Shown here: positions 31,690 through 43,112 of the stretch, piece after piece | How positions within the stretch are numbered: the stretch's first letter is position 1 | Layout: each line of letters begins with the position of its first letter | Source: Beta vulgaris subsp. vulgaris | Lineage: Eukaryota > Streptophyta > Magnoliopsida > Caryophyllales > Amaranthaceae | Assembly (NCBI RefSeq): GCF_026745355.1 | Contig: NC_079210.1 | Span: 28,278,029-28,342,028, forward strand | Length of the DNA: 64,000 bases | Direction: 5' to 3' | Made by a program: the position numbers and the translations under genes | The notes under the pieces: model-generated | The model's database searches: none | The model's input: only the letters and a program-made list of their open reading frames with translations | Told to the model about the DNA's origin: nothing

Positions 31690-32035
31690 TAAAAATGACA
31701 TATACCTCCCCGAAATTCAATCAAAAACAAATGCAAGTCTAAAACTCTACACACTAGTTATATTATATCTCATATTATCATATTCAAAAAGAAAATGGAC
31801 TTAAATGACTCGAGAAATAGGAATTGGACGCGAAAAGGCATAAATAGGCCTAAAATCACATTTATGTTTCCGATATACAACCAACAACAAATGCAAGCCT
31901 AAGAATCTACACAATAGTTACATTATACCTCATATAATCATCTTCAAAGAAAATTTGGGGTTAAATGAATCAATAAATACAATTTGGAAGCGTAAAAGGC
32001 AAAAATATGCCTAAATTAACATATACTAATAAGTT
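31690..32035. repeat. 160-bp repeat, two copies (site 1)
   Basis: The words AACAAATGCAAGCCTA(AGA) and CTACACAATAGTTACATTAT recur 160 bp apart. The same family lies at 36,010-36,370. It sits in an intron near the 3' end of the TNPA/Ulp1 gene. Confidence 0.85.
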
Positions 32036-33329
32036 ACATACCTTTTGAAGATCATCAACTTTAGTGCAACGGTTGACGATATCGAACATGTACCTCATGA
32101 CGTAATACCAACATGCAAGTCCATCTTCTTGTTGCGGACACTAAATGTTCACCAATGGATGCATCCAATGACATTCATGTTAGATGTGTAGTATGTGGCT
32201 AAAAGTGTTTCTATATAACGACAAAAAAATTAGTCATGTTACCTCGACTGATTTCCAAACAAGAGATTTTAATGCTCGAAGTCCTGTTGCACTAACATCC
32301 TTCATCACACTACATCAATACATTATTATAAGATTAGATGTACTAACTGTTTATATATATAAAGATGATGAATAATGTGTAATATTAATAAGTGCGCATA
32401 TATTGAGTTTTGATTAGGCTATCTATTTAACAATGATTTGATTAATAAGGACGTGGTGGTTGTCGACACAAATAATCAAAGTGGTATCTTTGTTACGTGA
32501 CAAACATATCGCAAACAGTGTCCAATGAGCCGTAAAATAATAAAATATAGTTATTATTAATCGTAGAACAATTAATAGGTCAATTTAATTATCGAATAAT
32601 AAAAGTAAAGTGAGTTTTAAGGAGCAAACTTTTCAATATAAGGAACAAGAATGATCTTATATCCAATACGAGAAGATGCTTTGAAACTCATACCGATATA
32701 CTCTTTCAATTCGGTTTTGTTTTGTAGGCAACTGTCATCCCGTATTATGTTTGGACATAACCAACCAAACATTGGCTCATTACTAGATTTTGCAATCAAT
32801 TCATTGTATAATAACCTGAGAAATCATATTGATTAAAATAAAACTTACTTATTATGGAAGTTGAATTGAAAACTACTTAAGGCATATGTATATGTATATT
32901 TAATTTATATACTTATGTATTACCTTATGAATGTTTGTATCATGAAAACATTCAACTCTACCACACATAAGAACTCTTTAATATCAAGCATAGAAATGAA
33001 GGTCGATGAATCCTCAAAGTAGTGGAATTGTTTGTCCGGCAAAGGAATCTCAATGATATTATCATCGGCTAAATCGCTAGCGCACTCATGTAACCAAAAC
33101 CATGGAGAACTAAGGCCTTGCACCACCTCTAGATTGATAATAAGTGGATTCTTTATTATAGAAACCTTTTCCTTCTCCACATTTCGTTCACCTTCATCAC
33201 GTCGGCCTTCCTCAGGTGAACATGCCTTCTTTCCTTTCCTGTCATGTGAGTCGGCCTTCCTCGAAACCTAGTAATTAGTTAAAAGTAAAGATATTACTGA
33301 CAATGATAAGAACTATAAAAGAAAACACG

Positions 33330-33625
33330 CATATACATATACATATACATATACATATATATATATATATACATATATATATATGTATATACATATACAT
33401 ATACGTATATATATGTGTATATATAAATATATATATATTTATATGTATATGTTTATATGTTATACATATATATATCTATATTATATATGTATAGTATATT
33501 GTATACATATATATATGTATATATGTATACATATTATGTATATATGTATATATATATATGTATACATATATATATGTATATATGTATACATATATATATG
33601 TATATATGTATATATGTTATGTTAT
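33330..33625. repeat. (TATATG/CATATA)n microsatellite
   Basis: Alternating TA/CA/TG steps for about 300 bases. Ile/Tyr/His-rich open frames over it are artefacts. Confidence 0.95.
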
Positions 33626-35619
33626 GTTAATCATTGTACCTCATCTGAAAACCGCACAAATTCACGCGGTCATAGAACATAACTGCCAAGGGCATCACTC
33701 AGTGAATGTAGACTAACTTTTGGCTTCGGCAACGGAAGAGGTAATTCTTCGAAACTAGACACATCCCATTGACGCTGACCACATAGTGAATATATCCACT
33801 AACTAGTTGTGCAATCGTACTCGGTCACTAGGGTTGCGCATGGCCTAAGCTACGAGAATGAAACTAGCATAACCATATCTCGACCTAATAGTTCACATGG
33901 TGTCTCTTCCTTTTTAAAAAAACTCTATTTATAGTTAGTATATGAAACAACATATATATAGTAAGAATTTCATGCATTTAAGAACAATAGTTGTTTAACA
34001 AAACAAATGGATTAAGTGATTACCTTCAACTCCAGTACTACAACTAGATCAGGCTGGCTAGGTGAAACAACACTACCCTTATTGAATGCAGCAAAAGTCG
34101 GTAAACCCATTTGCTCCAAAATAGCATTGAAATTCTGTGTCATCTCCTGTCTGAGCTCCTCCCATATTGCAGCTTTCATAGCCTCCACATCTACTAAAGC
34201 TGCCGAATTCACACTACTTGCACTCATTTTGTCGTTGTAGTGTATTGATCACCATATACCATTCTTAACCCGAGACAGACACCTCCTACGCTCCTCACGC
34301 GTCCATAGTGGTCTCGTTCTAAAGTCTCATGCAATGCATCAATGTGTCCTTTAGGAGTGAACTCACCAGTTGCCTCCTTTTCCTTGAAGCCAATCTACAT
34401 AAGGATAAGAGAGAAATGCTCGTGAGCGCACAAGTTATATTATATATACCTTATATAACCATATAATATGTATTTACAATGGCGTTGACTATCTGTTGTG
34501 TTCCGGTATCAGGCAAGACTCTTTGTCCCTTTGCATCAACCCCATGCATCGAACACCACCTATCGAGGACTCTACCTGGTTGCCGAGGCTGTGCAACTGT
34601 CGTCGTTGAGCTAATCCCCGTTGCCGTTGTCGACCCTATCGTGGTGTAATGGCTGAACATCCACTTCTCTCTCGCCCGACCATACGAGTGAGCACCTAGA
34701 TGATGATAATACTTCTTAGCTTTTGCACTCGCGCTAGTTTTCTCACGAGTTGTCTAAAACACACAATTATAAACAAAGGTTAGGTATGGTGTTATACAAT
34801 AATACTGGATCTAAGTGTATTAAGTCTTAATAAAATATTCTTACAATAGCTTTTGGGGTTGTTTTTTTGGCAACAAATGCTTCCCACTCTTCTGGCTTGA
34901 TATTCCTCCATATCTGATATGGTAGTTTGGAGGGTGCAGATGATGTTTCCGGTGAAGCCTCAGAACCGACTTGTGTTTCTCCGCCGTAGATGTTCTTCTT
35001 CTTTGTACCTACTACTTTTCTCCGCTTAGTGATCCACCCAGACACTAACTTAGCCTTGAAATCTCTGAATCTCTGGGCAACCGCGGATAGAAACACATTC
35101 TTCTTGGCTTCATCATCTTTGATATTGAATTGATTCTACAAAAAACGCTGTTCACAAATTAGTAAATATTACACATATATTTAACTAAATGATTAAGAAT
35201 CTAAACGTTATTGTACGCGAAGCTTACCATAGTATCTTCCCATATACACTTCTTCAACCCCTCGGGCACCTCTTTCCATGAATGGAGAATGGAGAGTTTA
35301 TGCATGCAAATGCCAACTTGCATGGCATATTTTTGACGTCATTTTCCACAAGGTTGCCCCAAATGATTGTACTCCAAAGTCATTAGGGTGTTTTTCCCTA
35401 GTGACTTTGTAGGTCCCCTTCCTTTTATCTTTTTCGTCGCCAATGACTTCCTAGGCATTTGTGCATCTATTTCTTCACGACGAGGTCGAACCAATTTACC
35501 CCGTTCCTTTCTCACATCGAAAGACTCATCCTCGGTAGTGTGTTCAGCACTCATGCTCACGTATGCACCACCGCCATGTCCCTGAAATTGTACAAATATA
35601 CGCTATTAATATAAAAAGA

Positions 35620-36020
35620 ATTAAACTGGGGGAGGGGGGCAGTGGAGGGGTGCAACAGGGGGAGGAGGGTAGTGGGGGAGGGGGGCAGTGGAGGTGTGCA
35701 GGAGGGGAGGGGGCAGTGGAGGGGTGCAACACGTGTGTGAAGTGGTGTGGAGGGTGTGTGGGGGTGTGTGGAGGGGTGTAGGGCAGTGGGGTATGGGGTG
35801 TGTGGAGGGGTGCAGCAGGTGTGTGGAGTGTGTGGAGGGTGTGTGGGGGGGGTGTGGAGGGGTGCAACAGATGTGTGGAGTTTGTGGAGGGTGTGTGGGG
35901 TCTGTGGAGGGGTGCAGGGCAGTAGGGGAGGGGAGGGATGCAGCAGGGGGTGGGGCAGTGGGGGGAGGGGTGTGCAGGGGAGGGGGGCAATGGAGAGGTG
36001 CAGTGGGGAGGGGGCAGCAA
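35620..36020. repeat. G-rich low-complexity tract
   Basis: GGGGAGGGGGGCAGTGGAGG and GTGTGTGGAGGGGTGCAGCA units over 400 bp give many G3+ runs on plus. It lies between the TNPD and TNPA genes. The open frames on both strands here are composition artefacts. Confidence 0.9.
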
Positions 36021-36370
36021 GGCCCGAAATGCCCTTTTCATTCTAGAAATGCAACCAACAACAAATGCAAGCCTATAACTCTACACAATAGTTCCATTAT
36101 ACCTCTCATAAGCATGTTCAAAGAGAATTTGGGGTTAAATGACTCAATAAGTACGATTTGGGAGCGAAAAGGCAAAAATAGGCCCGAAATGCCCTTTTCG
36201 TTCCCGAAATGCAACCAACAACAAATGCAAGCCTATAACTCTACAAAATAGTTACATCTTACCTCATATAAGCATGTTCAAAGAGAATTTGGGGTTAAAT
36301 GACTCGATAAGTACGATTTGGGAGCGAAAAGGCAAAAATAGGCCTAAAAATCTACACAATAGTTACAATT
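36010..36370. repeat. 160-bp repeat, two-plus copies (site 2)
   Basis: GAAATGCAACCAACAACAAA starts at 36,046 and again at 36,206, with nearly identical 160-bp units between and after. The units resemble those at 31,690-32,035 in the same orientation. Confidence 0.9.
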
Positions 36371-36439
36371 TGGAGAAATTACACAGACCTGAGTTTATGT
36401 CTCATGATTTATTGACCTTTCGCCGTTTCTTAGGATCCT

Positions 36440-38522
36440 GAAGTAGATGTATCCCTTCAGTGTGATCTACACGCATATAGTTCGCCGACATATTCACATC
36501 ATCTTCCACACTATTTTAAGGATGGTAAAATGGAGCAGGTCGTCAAATGCATCATATTCTTCCTCATTATCAACATCGCAATACCGAGGATACTCCTTTT
36601 ACCAGGTACAAAAATTGACCACTTATTATTAGCAGGATCAGTTACAAAAAATACTTGCTTGACTTGTGATGCGATTACAAATGGCTCCTCAGTTTCACGT
36701 AGACGACTAAGGTCAACAAGAGTGAATCCGTAAGGATCATCTTTTCTTACACAACGTCGATTATCGTCAACCCACTTGCAACATAAGAGGTAAATACTAA
36801 AAGTACAGTAGTCCAGCTCCCATATTTCTTGTACTCGTCCATAATAGTTGCTTTCAGCATGTACAGGCGACTTATCCTTCGAGCTTGTGTATTGTGTAGA
36901 CGACGCCATAAGTGAAACACCACTATTTTGTTGCGATCTTGACTTTAGATCTTGACATTCAGTCCAAACCGTATACCCATTAATATCATAACCCTCATAA
37001 GAGCGTACAACTTCACGAGGACCAAATGCTAACCACTTGACTGTTTCAGGAACACTTTCATCCAAATCATTCACTACTCGTTTATGAAACCATTCAATGA
37101 AAGTCTTGTTATGCATTTACGTCAATGCCCTCACTCCTTTTCCAGGATTGCTAACACGTAATTCCTCCATATGTTCATTTAAATAAGGATGGACGACTGG
37201 TACGTGATGCAATACAAATAAGTGAGCTTGTTTACGCTTTTGTACGGAAGGTGTGATCAATTTTGAACCAATTGTACCCTTGCCCTCAAGTCTGCCCTCG
37301 TGTCGGGATGTCGGAAGTCCAACAGGATCAACACTAGCAAAATACTCAGCCACAAAATTACTGATCTTTTCACCCACAATCCCTTGAATTATACTACCTT
37401 CTGGTTGTGCAGGATTCCGAACTTTATCTTTCAAAGTACCCATATATCTCTCAAAAGGATAGCGCCACCTCAAAAACACTGGACCACACAGCTTAATTTC
37501 TCGAACTAGATGGACAATGAGATGGACCATAATGTCAAAGAATGCGGGGGGGGGGGGGGAACATCTCAAATTTTGATGGAGTTTCAACTACTCTGGCCTG
37601 CAAGGAATCGAGGGTCGACGGTTCTAGGACTTTGTTGCATATTGTATGAAAAATGAACACAGTTCTGTAATGGTGTGCCTCACATGCTTTGGAAGTATCC
37701 CACGAATTGCAATCGATAAGAATACTTGCATCATATGACAATTGTGCAATTTCATACTCGATAACTTCAACTCACCATTTAAGGTAACAAAGCGCTTCAT
37801 ATTCGATGAGTAGCCAGTTGGGACCTTAATGCCATACAATGACTCGCAAAAAATTCGTTTCTCTGCACGCGACATCGTGTAGCAAGCTGGTGGCAAATAA
37901 TTCTTCTCCGAATCCTCCACCTTCTTTTTACTTTTCTAAGTTTCATCATCAACCCTTTCCTCCACTATTTTCTTCTTCCTTCCGTCCCATTTTTTGTCTT
38001 GACGCCTTAACATCTTTTGTCTTGCTCGGAATATTCATAAGTGTCACGAGAATAGCTTCACAAGCATTCTTCTCTATGTGCATGACATCCAAACAATGTC
38101 TGACCTTTACATATTTCCAATATGGGAGTTTCCAAAAAATGGACTCCTTTTTCCATAATCCTGTAGGTCGATCAACCTCACTAGCAGGTTTACCAAAGAC
38201 TGTTTCAATGCCCTTCACCTGATTATAAACTTCGGTACCAGTTAATGGTCTATGAGCAACTTCTTCTTCAATCGTCCCATCGAATGCCTTCTTCTTAAAC
38301 CGATAGGGATGGTCGCGGCTGAGGAGCCTTCGTGTGCGCATATACACATGTTTGCAGCCCTTTAGTTGTGTAGATTTCATGTCATCTAAACAAATCGAGT
38401 AGGGTTGTTTTCCTTTAGTCTTATACCCAGATAAGTTCCCATAAGCTGGATAATCGTTCATAGTACAAAAAAGCATGGCACGCAGAGTGAACATCTCATT
38501 AGCATACGCATCAAATACTGAC
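36440..38522 (-). pseudogene. CACTA TNPD transposase, N-terminus missing
   Basis: The minus strand carries the catalytic-side protein of CACTA elements. The Transposase_21 region is at 38,522-37,950 (MFTLRAMLFCTMNDYPAYGN, then KLPYWKYVKVRHCLDVMHIE KN). Linker coding at 37,920-37,624 has LPPACYTMSRAEKRIFC. The DUF4218 region is at 37,587-37,117 (VHLIVHLVREIKLCGPVFLR, WRYPFERYMGTLK) and the DUF4216 region at 37,116-36,511 (ESNYYGRVQEIWELDY, CKWVDDNRR, FFVTDPANNKWSIFV). Frame changes occur at a 14-G run (37,546-37,559) and between domains. The protein breaks off at 38,522 where copia sequence begins, so everything upstream of the Transposase_21 core is gone. It cuts DNA in the nucleus when intact; this copy cannot. 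Confidence 0.87.
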
Positions 38523-39000
38523 AATTCCACCCTTTTCCCCTCCCTCTACCCTCTACACTGTATGCTCCAGATGATTCTCCACTCTCCTTCCTTCGAATGC
38601 TCTCACTCAAAATCAGATCACGGACAACATCATAAACCAATTTTTCTTTACCAGAAGAATTACTAACAACAGTTACTACAGTCTCCCGTGCAGTAGGTAA
38701 GGAGGACAACAAAATTAGGGCTTTCACTTCATCCTCAAAGACAATATTAACCGAAGATAACTGACTTATCAATGAATTAAATTCATCAATATGTTCAGCA
38801 GCAGAACTACCATTATTCATCTCTAAATCAAACAAACGACGCATCAGATATACCTTATTCATTACTGAGGGTTTCTCATACATATCTAATAGGGCTTTGA
38901 TTGATTCCGCCGTTGTTTTGATATCCTTGACGTTAAACGCCACAATCCGAGCCAATGTCAACCGCACCACCGCTACTTAGCCTCTTCAATGTCATCTGGC
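38523..39000 (-). pseudogene. Copia gag, truncated
   Basis: The minus-strand frame reads ESIKALLDMYEKPSVMNKVY, LMRRLFDLEMNNGSSAAEHI, then DEFNSLISQLSSVNIVFEDE and LILLSSLPTARE. This is the classic capsid core of plant copia gag (UBN2 family). It is followed by a Ser/Gly-rich basic tail ending GRGRGKG at the junction. The zinc knuckle and everything beyond are missing. The true start lies a little upstream, nearer the PBS, in another frame. Gag assembles the virus-like particle; this relic cannot. Confidence 0.88.
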
Positions 39001-39153
39001 TTTGCAGACGAAGGTTGATACAGAATCTTTTGGTATCAGATGTCTTCTATTTGCATCTTCTAGTATCCAAAATTTGTTCCATCAAACTTCTCAATTCTAA
39101 TCTTTGCATCCTTTATTGTTAATTATTCTAGATCTAGACAATAAACCAACCTA

Positions 39154-39166
39154 GCTCTTGATACCA
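39154..39166 (-). promoter_or_regulatory. Primer binding site (initiator Met tRNA type)
   Basis: Two bases after the LTR end on minus the sequence reads TGGTATCAAGAGC, the usual plant copia primer site with one inserted base. Confidence 0.85.
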
Positions 39167-39168
39167 CT

Positions 39169-39957
39169 TGTAAGTTCTATTGACTATAAATCTAGAAATA
39201 ATAGCAAACAATAATAGAACAACAAATGACAAAGCACGAAACAACACACAAGAACTTTTACGTGGAAACCCTAGAACTGGAAGAAAAATCACGAATATGT
39301 ACTAGGAATCGATGAATATTCAAGAAAGATTACAAAAGCACTCCAAGAACTCTCTCTATTGCTTTTTCTCTCTCTAATATGTGAATAATGAATTTAGGGT
39401 TACAATAAAAGACGTATTAGGACATCTATTTATACTCTCGCATCAAAAACGCGTTTTCCGGACTAAACGCCGAACCGCCCCGGCGAAATCCGCCCGACCG
39501 AGCGGGATTTCACTTTTGCAAAGCTACTTGCGCGCCCGACTAAAAGTGCCCGGGCGAAATCCGCTCGACCTGCCTCGGCGAAATCCGCCCGACCTGCCTG
39601 GGCGAGACGCAAGACGAAACAATTTCGTCAGTTCTTCGTAAAACAGTCATAACTTTCTCGTTTCTCAGCGGAATTTGGCATAAGCTATCACCTCCAATTT
39701 TAATCACATCAAAACCATTTATATATTGAGAGATTTGTGCATTCAAAGTCAGCCTTATGTTCCAAATGACGTTTTTCCTCTACGCAACCATATCTCCACA
39801 CCCATACACCTTCATGAGCTCCATATCAAGCCATATACCCAACACAATCAAGTATAATCAGGTGTAAATATAGAGTAAAATCAGGACTACTCAAGTCCAA
39901 TCATAATAAGTTTATTTCAGAATGTATGGCATGCACCCTCATTTATAGTTTCTAACA
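39169..39957 (-). repeat. 5' LTR of the truncated copia element, 789 bp
   Basis: In element orientation it starts TGTTAGAAACTATAAATGAG and ends AGAACTTACA just before the PBS. A TC-rich leader and short CCCGACCTGCC-type GC repeats lie at about 39,480-39,605. The partner LTR is absent. Confidence 0.82.
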
Positions 39958-40445
39958 TCGTTGCCCATGTGGAAGAAAGCAAAATGAAAAATATTAAGAC
40001 TCTTGTTCAACTTATTTATGAAAATATAAGTTCAGATGAGATAAAAATAAGTTGATATGAGATAATATAAGTTCAAATAAGATAATATACATTATGATAA
40101 GATAGGATTAATTGAGATAAGATAAGATAAAAAAAAAGTCTAATAATACAAACATCATCAAGTAATAAGTTTAGATAAGAAAATGAACTTCAGATAAAAT
40201 AACTTCAGATAAAATAAGTTCGGGTAAGATAATATAATTGTTTATGAAGTCAAAATAAGTTGAATGGTTAGGATCCTAGGAATAATATGAGAAGATGGAG
40301 TACTTAATTTTGTCCGTTCTGTTCACGGATCTAATATATTATGAGCTTGTTATGCTCTGATGACGTGTGATGCCTGTAAGGATGCTAAATGTCACAAACA
40401 TGGGATCTAAATTTGTCGATTTCTTTGAAATGTTAATTATATATA
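39958..40445. other. AT-rich spacer with AGATAA/AAGTTCAGAT repeats
   Basis: Between 40,010 and 40,270 the words AAGATAATATA, GATAAG and AAGTTCAGATAA recur irregularly. No gene is seen. Confidence 0.55.
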
Positions 40446-40700
40446 CTTACTCTGTTTCTTTTTGCAATAATTTGACTTTCATGCTTGTTAATTCATAACT
40501 TTAATCATTAATATCTTTAATTACCAATAATTAAAAAATATAAAAAGTATATATTTGAAAAATATACATTGAGACAGATCTAACAAGAGCCAATATGAAT
40601 ATGTTTTTTCTTAATCATAAATCACCAAAAATAAACTAAGTAGAGTAGGTGAATAGTGTAAAAGTCAAATCGTTTCAAGTAAAAAAGAAATGGAGAAGTA
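40446..40700. mobile_element. Degenerate Stowaway-type MITE
   Basis: The left end ACTTACTCTGTTTCTTTTTG and right end AAAAAAGAAATGGAGAAGTA are imperfect inverted repeats of the family seen at 29,700. The interior matches it in inverted orientation (AATATGAATATGTTTTTTCTTAATC). Ends are approximate. Confidence 0.7.
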
Positions 40701-40881
40701 TATATAATATGATTGCAAATTAAACTCTCATATAAAATCATCCCACAATAAATTATATATTGTAAGTTGGATAATAATTTTTACTTAAATAGACATGACT
40801 CATTAAGGTAAAAGGAGATCCTTTAAAAAGAGACTCATTATAACAAAAACGTGAGGTGGTCTCACACAAAACTTACTATAG

Positions 40882-41285
40882 TGTTTGGGCTTATTTCCTG
40901 GGCTAAGCCAGCCAGAGACAATTCAAACCCAACAAAGCCTTAAGCCTCCAGAGGGCCCACCTGTGATAGTGCCTCCCAGCTGTCAGTGCCCTCCAGCTGG
41001 CCTACAGTTGGGATATCCCAAGCACTATAAATACTCAACCCCCTCATCAATGAGAAGGTATTGAATTCTTACCTAACAAACCAGAGCATCTCTCTCTAGA
41101 CTTTATCTCTCTAGCTTAATCACTGACTTGAGCGTCGGAGAGGCGATCCCGGAACAACCCCCGGGGCAGTCTAACCATTACTTTTGCAGGATTCCGGCGT
41201 ACGGACTTTGGACTCAGGACATTCAGATCTGACCCGGTATTCCCTAAGAAAAGGAATTAGCATCCTTAATTTCTAGACAGAAACA
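40882..41285 (+). repeat. Left (5') LTR of the Tat element, 404 bp
   Basis: It starts near TGTTTGGGCTTATTTCCTGG and ends TTCTAGACAGAAACA. The TATAAATA box is at 41,026-41,033. It is repeated at 51,401-51,795. The exact first base is uncertain by about ten bases because the right copy differs there. Confidence 0.9.
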
Positions 41286-41288
41286 GTT

Positions 41289-41304
41289 TGGCGCCGTCTG
41301 TGGG
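41289..41304 (+). promoter_or_regulatory. Primer binding site of the Tat element
   Basis: TGGCGCCGTCTGTGGG lies four bases after the LTR end; the first twelve bases equal those of the primer site of the young Tat-like element at 6,113-6,130. Confidence 0.92.
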
Positions 41305-41380
41305 TAGTACAAAAAGTTACTTCGCCACCACTCATTAAGATTTATTCACTCAGCTACTCAGCTTCGAACGCCAATTGACA

Positions 41381-43112
41381 ATGGCACCAACCAAAAACAC
41401 TCGCGGCAAGCAAGCCTCTGACCAAGTCGCTCGGCCAGAGAGAGGCCACTCGCCCGCGCATAATAGGGAACCCCAATCCCTCGGCCAGAGAGAGGCCACT
41501 CACCCGCGCACAATAGGGAGGCCGAGCAGACCCCCTCTCCGGGTCGGAGGTCACCCACCGTCCAAACTCTGGACCCTCGGTCGGTCTCCCAACAGATCCA
41601 GAATGTGGAGCCTCAGCCGCTCTATGCGGCTGACCTGGCCCTTATCACTGCCCAGCTCCAGGAAACTTTCCAAAATGGCATGATGGCCATGCTCCAGCAG
41701 AGGCAGCCGCAGCAAGTCGTCCCGCTCAATCAGCATGAGCCCAGAGAGCGCACAGTCGTCCGCTCCCACAGGGACCACTCTCGTTCTAATCGGGATCAGC
41801 AGCCTAGCCGGCCGCGGTCCGATGCGAGAGACCCAAGCCATCGAGAAAAAGAAAAGTCGGCGCGACAGGGGTCGGCCCGTCTTCATGCAGAAACCCATGT
41901 ATCCAAATCCCCAAGGGGGGGCGCGGGTCGGAAACCCCAAGACGCCCGGGAATTCCTTAACAACAAAAAGCGCCTCAGCCAAGGCTATGACGCCCCGGAG
42001 TTCCTCAAGAAGAAAGCGAATGACCGAGAGGGCCAAGGGGACTCGGCTCTTTCTCATTCTCCTAGGCTAACTGGAGGTGGGCTCAAGTTCTTGATCCCCT
42101 TCAGCCAAGAAATCCTAGGGACCCAAACCCCTGGGAAAATCAAAACCCCTCTGATCGAGCCATTCGCGGGCCTAACCGACCCGGATGATCATATGGCCAG
42201 CTACAAGGCTCAAATGAGCGTTCAGACAAGTTGCGAGGCCACCTGGTGCCGTTTCTTCCCCACCACCCTCAAAGGTCTGGCCCTCAACTGGTTCCAAGAA
42301 CTCCTGGCGGGGGTCATCACTGACTTCGCCATACTGGAACACCTCTTCATCCACCAGTTTGTAGCTGGAAAGAGGCAAAGAAAAACCAGCCTTCATCTCA
42401 TGGGGGTGAAGCAAGACAAGAATGAATCCTTGTCGGACTATATAAAAAGGTTCAATGAGGAGTCCCTCAAAATTACCGACTTACAAGACGCGGTAGCTTT
42501 CGCTGCCCTCATGTCCGGGCTCCAACCGGGTCGGCTCAGATGGTCATTGGCCGAGAATGAAGTAAAGACTTACTCGAAAGCCATGGCTAGGGCCCAGAGA
42601 TTCATCCAGGCAACGGATATCTGCCGTTACTCGAACGAGGGTGGCAAGAAGAGAAAAGATGAAGGAGGTCACCTAGGTCAGCCTAAGCATCAGAGAACGG
42701 GGGGCCGCGGGAATCGGCTCACCGATAACGGCAACGACCCCCGATTCAATAAAAACCGGAAAGAGATCTATTTTGACATCCGGAACAAAAATTGGCTTCC
42801 CAGGCCAGCGCCTATCCGACTCATTCGTCTCGGAGGGATAAAAGCTTGTGGTGCGATTACCACATGGAATGTGGGCACACCACCAAGGACTGCCGAGAGC
42901 TGAAGAAATCTTTGGACGGTTTGGCCGACCAGGGTAAGCTCAATCACTACCTAAAGAGCTCGAGCGAAGAAAAGGGGAAGCAAAAGGTGGGTCAGTCGAA
43001 CAGTGGGGACACGGAAGGATTCATTGGTGTCATCGCTGGAGGATTCGCGTCGAGGCCTAACCGGCCGAGCACGCAAGGCTCACCTCCAAAACCTCAAACA
43101 TCAGGTACTTGA
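41381..43112 (+). pseudogene. Tat gag
   Basis: ATG at 41,381 opens a basic N-terminal part (APTKNTRGKQASDQVARPE). A frame change before 41,605 leads into the main frame (YAADLALITAQLQETFQNGM, an Arg/Ser-rich linker, then IEPFAGLTDPDDHMASYKAQ). The gag core follows at about 42,230-42,560 (TWCRFFPTTLKGLALNWFQE, FIHQFVAGKRQRKTS, ESLSDYIKRFNEESLKI). After another frame change near 42,800 a knuckle-like CDYHMECGHTTKDCRELK motif lies at 42,860-42,915. Together this is a full-length Tat gag with two frame breaks. It packages the element RNA; this copy is inactive. Confidence 0.9.

Larger units (their letters stand above)
31521..35583 (-). pseudogene. TNPA-like CACTA gene ending in a Ulp1-type protease domain
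   Basis: Minus-strand exons start at about 35,566 (EHTTEDESFDVRKERGKLVR, then NHLGQPCGK). They continue at 35,100-34,845 (VAQRFRDFKAKLVSGWITKR, PEEWEAFVAKK), 34,760-34,470, 34,400-34,240 (FKEKEATGEFTPKGHIDAL) and 34,227-34,018 (EAMKAAIWEELRQEMTQNF). This order fits the Transposase_24 family. Downstream exons at 33,180-31,521 show EPMFGWLCPNIIRDD, ILVPYIEKFAP, then His of AHWTLFAICL (codon at 32,525) and Cys of DGLACWYYVMRYMFDIV (32,111-32,113). The last exon has TKEEIHEVRDKL and stops at 31,521. His and Cys of peptidase C48 are kept, but the residue after Cys is Trp instead of the usual Gly. Exon joins were judged by eye, so one long gene versus two neighbours remains open. Confidence 0.68.
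30860..38522 (-). mobile_element. CACTA (En/Spm) remnant with TNPD and TNPA/Ulp1 genes
   Basis: On minus, the order TNPD transposase (38,522-36,440), TNPA-like gene with Ulp1 domain (35,583-31,521), then short GGGCTGCGGTTTTA subterminal repeats (31,092-30,868) is that of an autonomous CACTA element read 5' to 3'. I find no CACTA terminal inverted repeat at either edge. The right edge is abruptly joined to a copia fragment, and the left edge fades into the MULE-like region. Both ends are therefore lost. Confidence 0.82.
38523..39957 (-). mobile_element. Copia 5' fragment: LTR, PBS and gag
   Basis: On minus it reads a 789-bp LTR (39,957-39,169), a PBS matching the initiator-Met type, then gag coding to the junction at 38,523. 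No pol and no second LTR follow; CACTA transposase sequence starts directly. The copia element was therefore cut after gag. Confidence 0.85.

Noticed and set aside
33303..33682. Ile/His/Tyr-rich ORFs
   Set aside because: They are translations of a TATATG microsatellite.
35544..36251. Pro/His-rich minus ORF and Gly/Val/Cys-rich plus ORFs
   Set aside because: They come from the G-rich tract; no start signal or domain.
41354..41558. Two minus-strand frames of 66 codons opposite gag
   Set aside because: They are antisense shadows of the basic, GC-rich gag start, without splice or promoter signals, unlike the true antisense gene further on.
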